From assembly GCA_016208805.1 (NCBI GenBank), contig JACQXL010000039.1, forward strand, positions 1 to 7,112: DNA of 7,112 bases. The letters run 5' to 3'. The notes under the pieces are model-generated. The model had not been told where the DNA came from and searched no databases. It saw only the letters and a list, made by a program, of their open reading frames with translations. The stretch is from Planctomycetota bacterium (GTDB lineage: Bacteria > Planctomycetota > MHYJ01 > JACQXL01). The translations under genes were made by a program, and so were the position numbers. Below are positions 6,849 through 7,112 of this stretch, in pieces; the stretch's first letter is position 1, and each line of letters starts with the position of its first letter.

Positions 6849-7112
6849 CTACTCTATCACCTGCTTCTTGCCTTGTCTAATAATTTCCAGTTTTATTTTC
6901 TTGCCTGATTCCAGCAATCCCTTGATAATCCGGCGGAATTCCCAGATGGTGGTGATGCCGGTGCCGTTGATGGACAGAATTACATCGTGCGTTTTCAGGC
7001 CCATCTTTTCGGCGACGCTGTCGGCCTTAACCGAGCGGACAATCACGCCGCCGGCATCGGCCAGGTTCAACTGCGAGCGCAGGGCCGCATCTATGAACTC
7101 TACCTCAACGCC
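6849..7112 (-). CDS. C-terminal PDZ domain of a truncated (window-edge) HtrA-like protein
   Basis: This gene enters from the right edge; 87 residues are visible before the TAG at 6849-6851. They form a PDZ domain: GVEVEF at the edge, then GGVIVRSVKADSVAEKMGL, which is the carboxylate-loop and helix region, then HDVILSINGTGI and a final strand ending KKQVIE. The arrangement matches the terminal PDZ domain of HtrA/DegP-type proteases, and the next gene downstream is a complete member of that family, so a tandem paralogue is likely. The protease part is outside the window, so another PDZ protein such as a site-2 or C-terminal processing protease is not excluded. The frame remains open to the edge; the internal TTG at 7068-7070 should not be taken as the start. 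Confidence 0.8.
   Translation of the reverse strand, partial: GVEVEFIDAALRSQLNLADAGGVIVRSVKADSVAEKMGLKTHDVILSINGTGITTIWEFRRIIKGLLESGKKIKLEIIRQGKKQVIE

Overview
The window is a stretch of bacterial chromosome of moderate GC content. All seven recognisable genes lie on the minus strand. Read in transcription order (right to left), they are: the C-terminal PDZ domain of a protein cut by the window edge; an HtrA/DegS-type membrane-anchored serine protease; cytidylate kinase (cmk); a PlsC-type acyltransferase; ribosomal protein S1 (rpsA, five S1 domains); glucosamine-6-phosphate synthase (glmS); and a small MNT-family nucleotidyltransferase of the kind found in HEPN/MNT toxin-antitoxin pairs. The cmk - plsC - rpsA order is a familiar housekeeping cluster. 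The combination with glmS, the frequent TTG starts and the many short dispersed palindromes resemble uncultured Planctomycetota or Omnitrophota-type genomes. The phylum is only a low-confidence inference.

Layout: 6849-7112 partial PDZ gene; 6720-6848 intergenic region filled by a multi-armed palindrome; 5532-6719 htrA, followed after 2 bp by cmk (4696-5529), probably cotranscribed; 4583-4695 gap carrying CCACAGAT-type repeats; 4007-4582 plsC, whose N-terminus is doubtful; 3941-4006 rpsA leader with a palindrome and a strong Shine-Dalgarno sequence; 2522-3940 rpsA; 2464-2521 short palindromic gap; 589-2463 glmS; 416-588 repeat-rich gap; 131-415 MNT gene; 1-130 palindrome-rich end with a possible pseudoknot. 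No intergenic stretch exceeds 300 bp. No rRNA, tRNA, CRISPR array or transposase gene was seen.

The genes serve basic growth: envelope protein quality control, CMP/dCMP phosphorylation, phosphatidic acid synthesis, translation initiation and amino-sugar supply. The unusual feature is a set of small palindromes built around a CCCGAT...ATCGGG core (or a CCCGCTA...TAGCGGG variant). They occur between genes and also inside the reading frames of cmk and rpsA, with the variant in glmS. In each case they coincide with extra residues, absent from the usual family pattern, that keep the frame open. This resembles the protein-coding palindromic elements known from Rickettsia (RPE) and is the main item worth following up.
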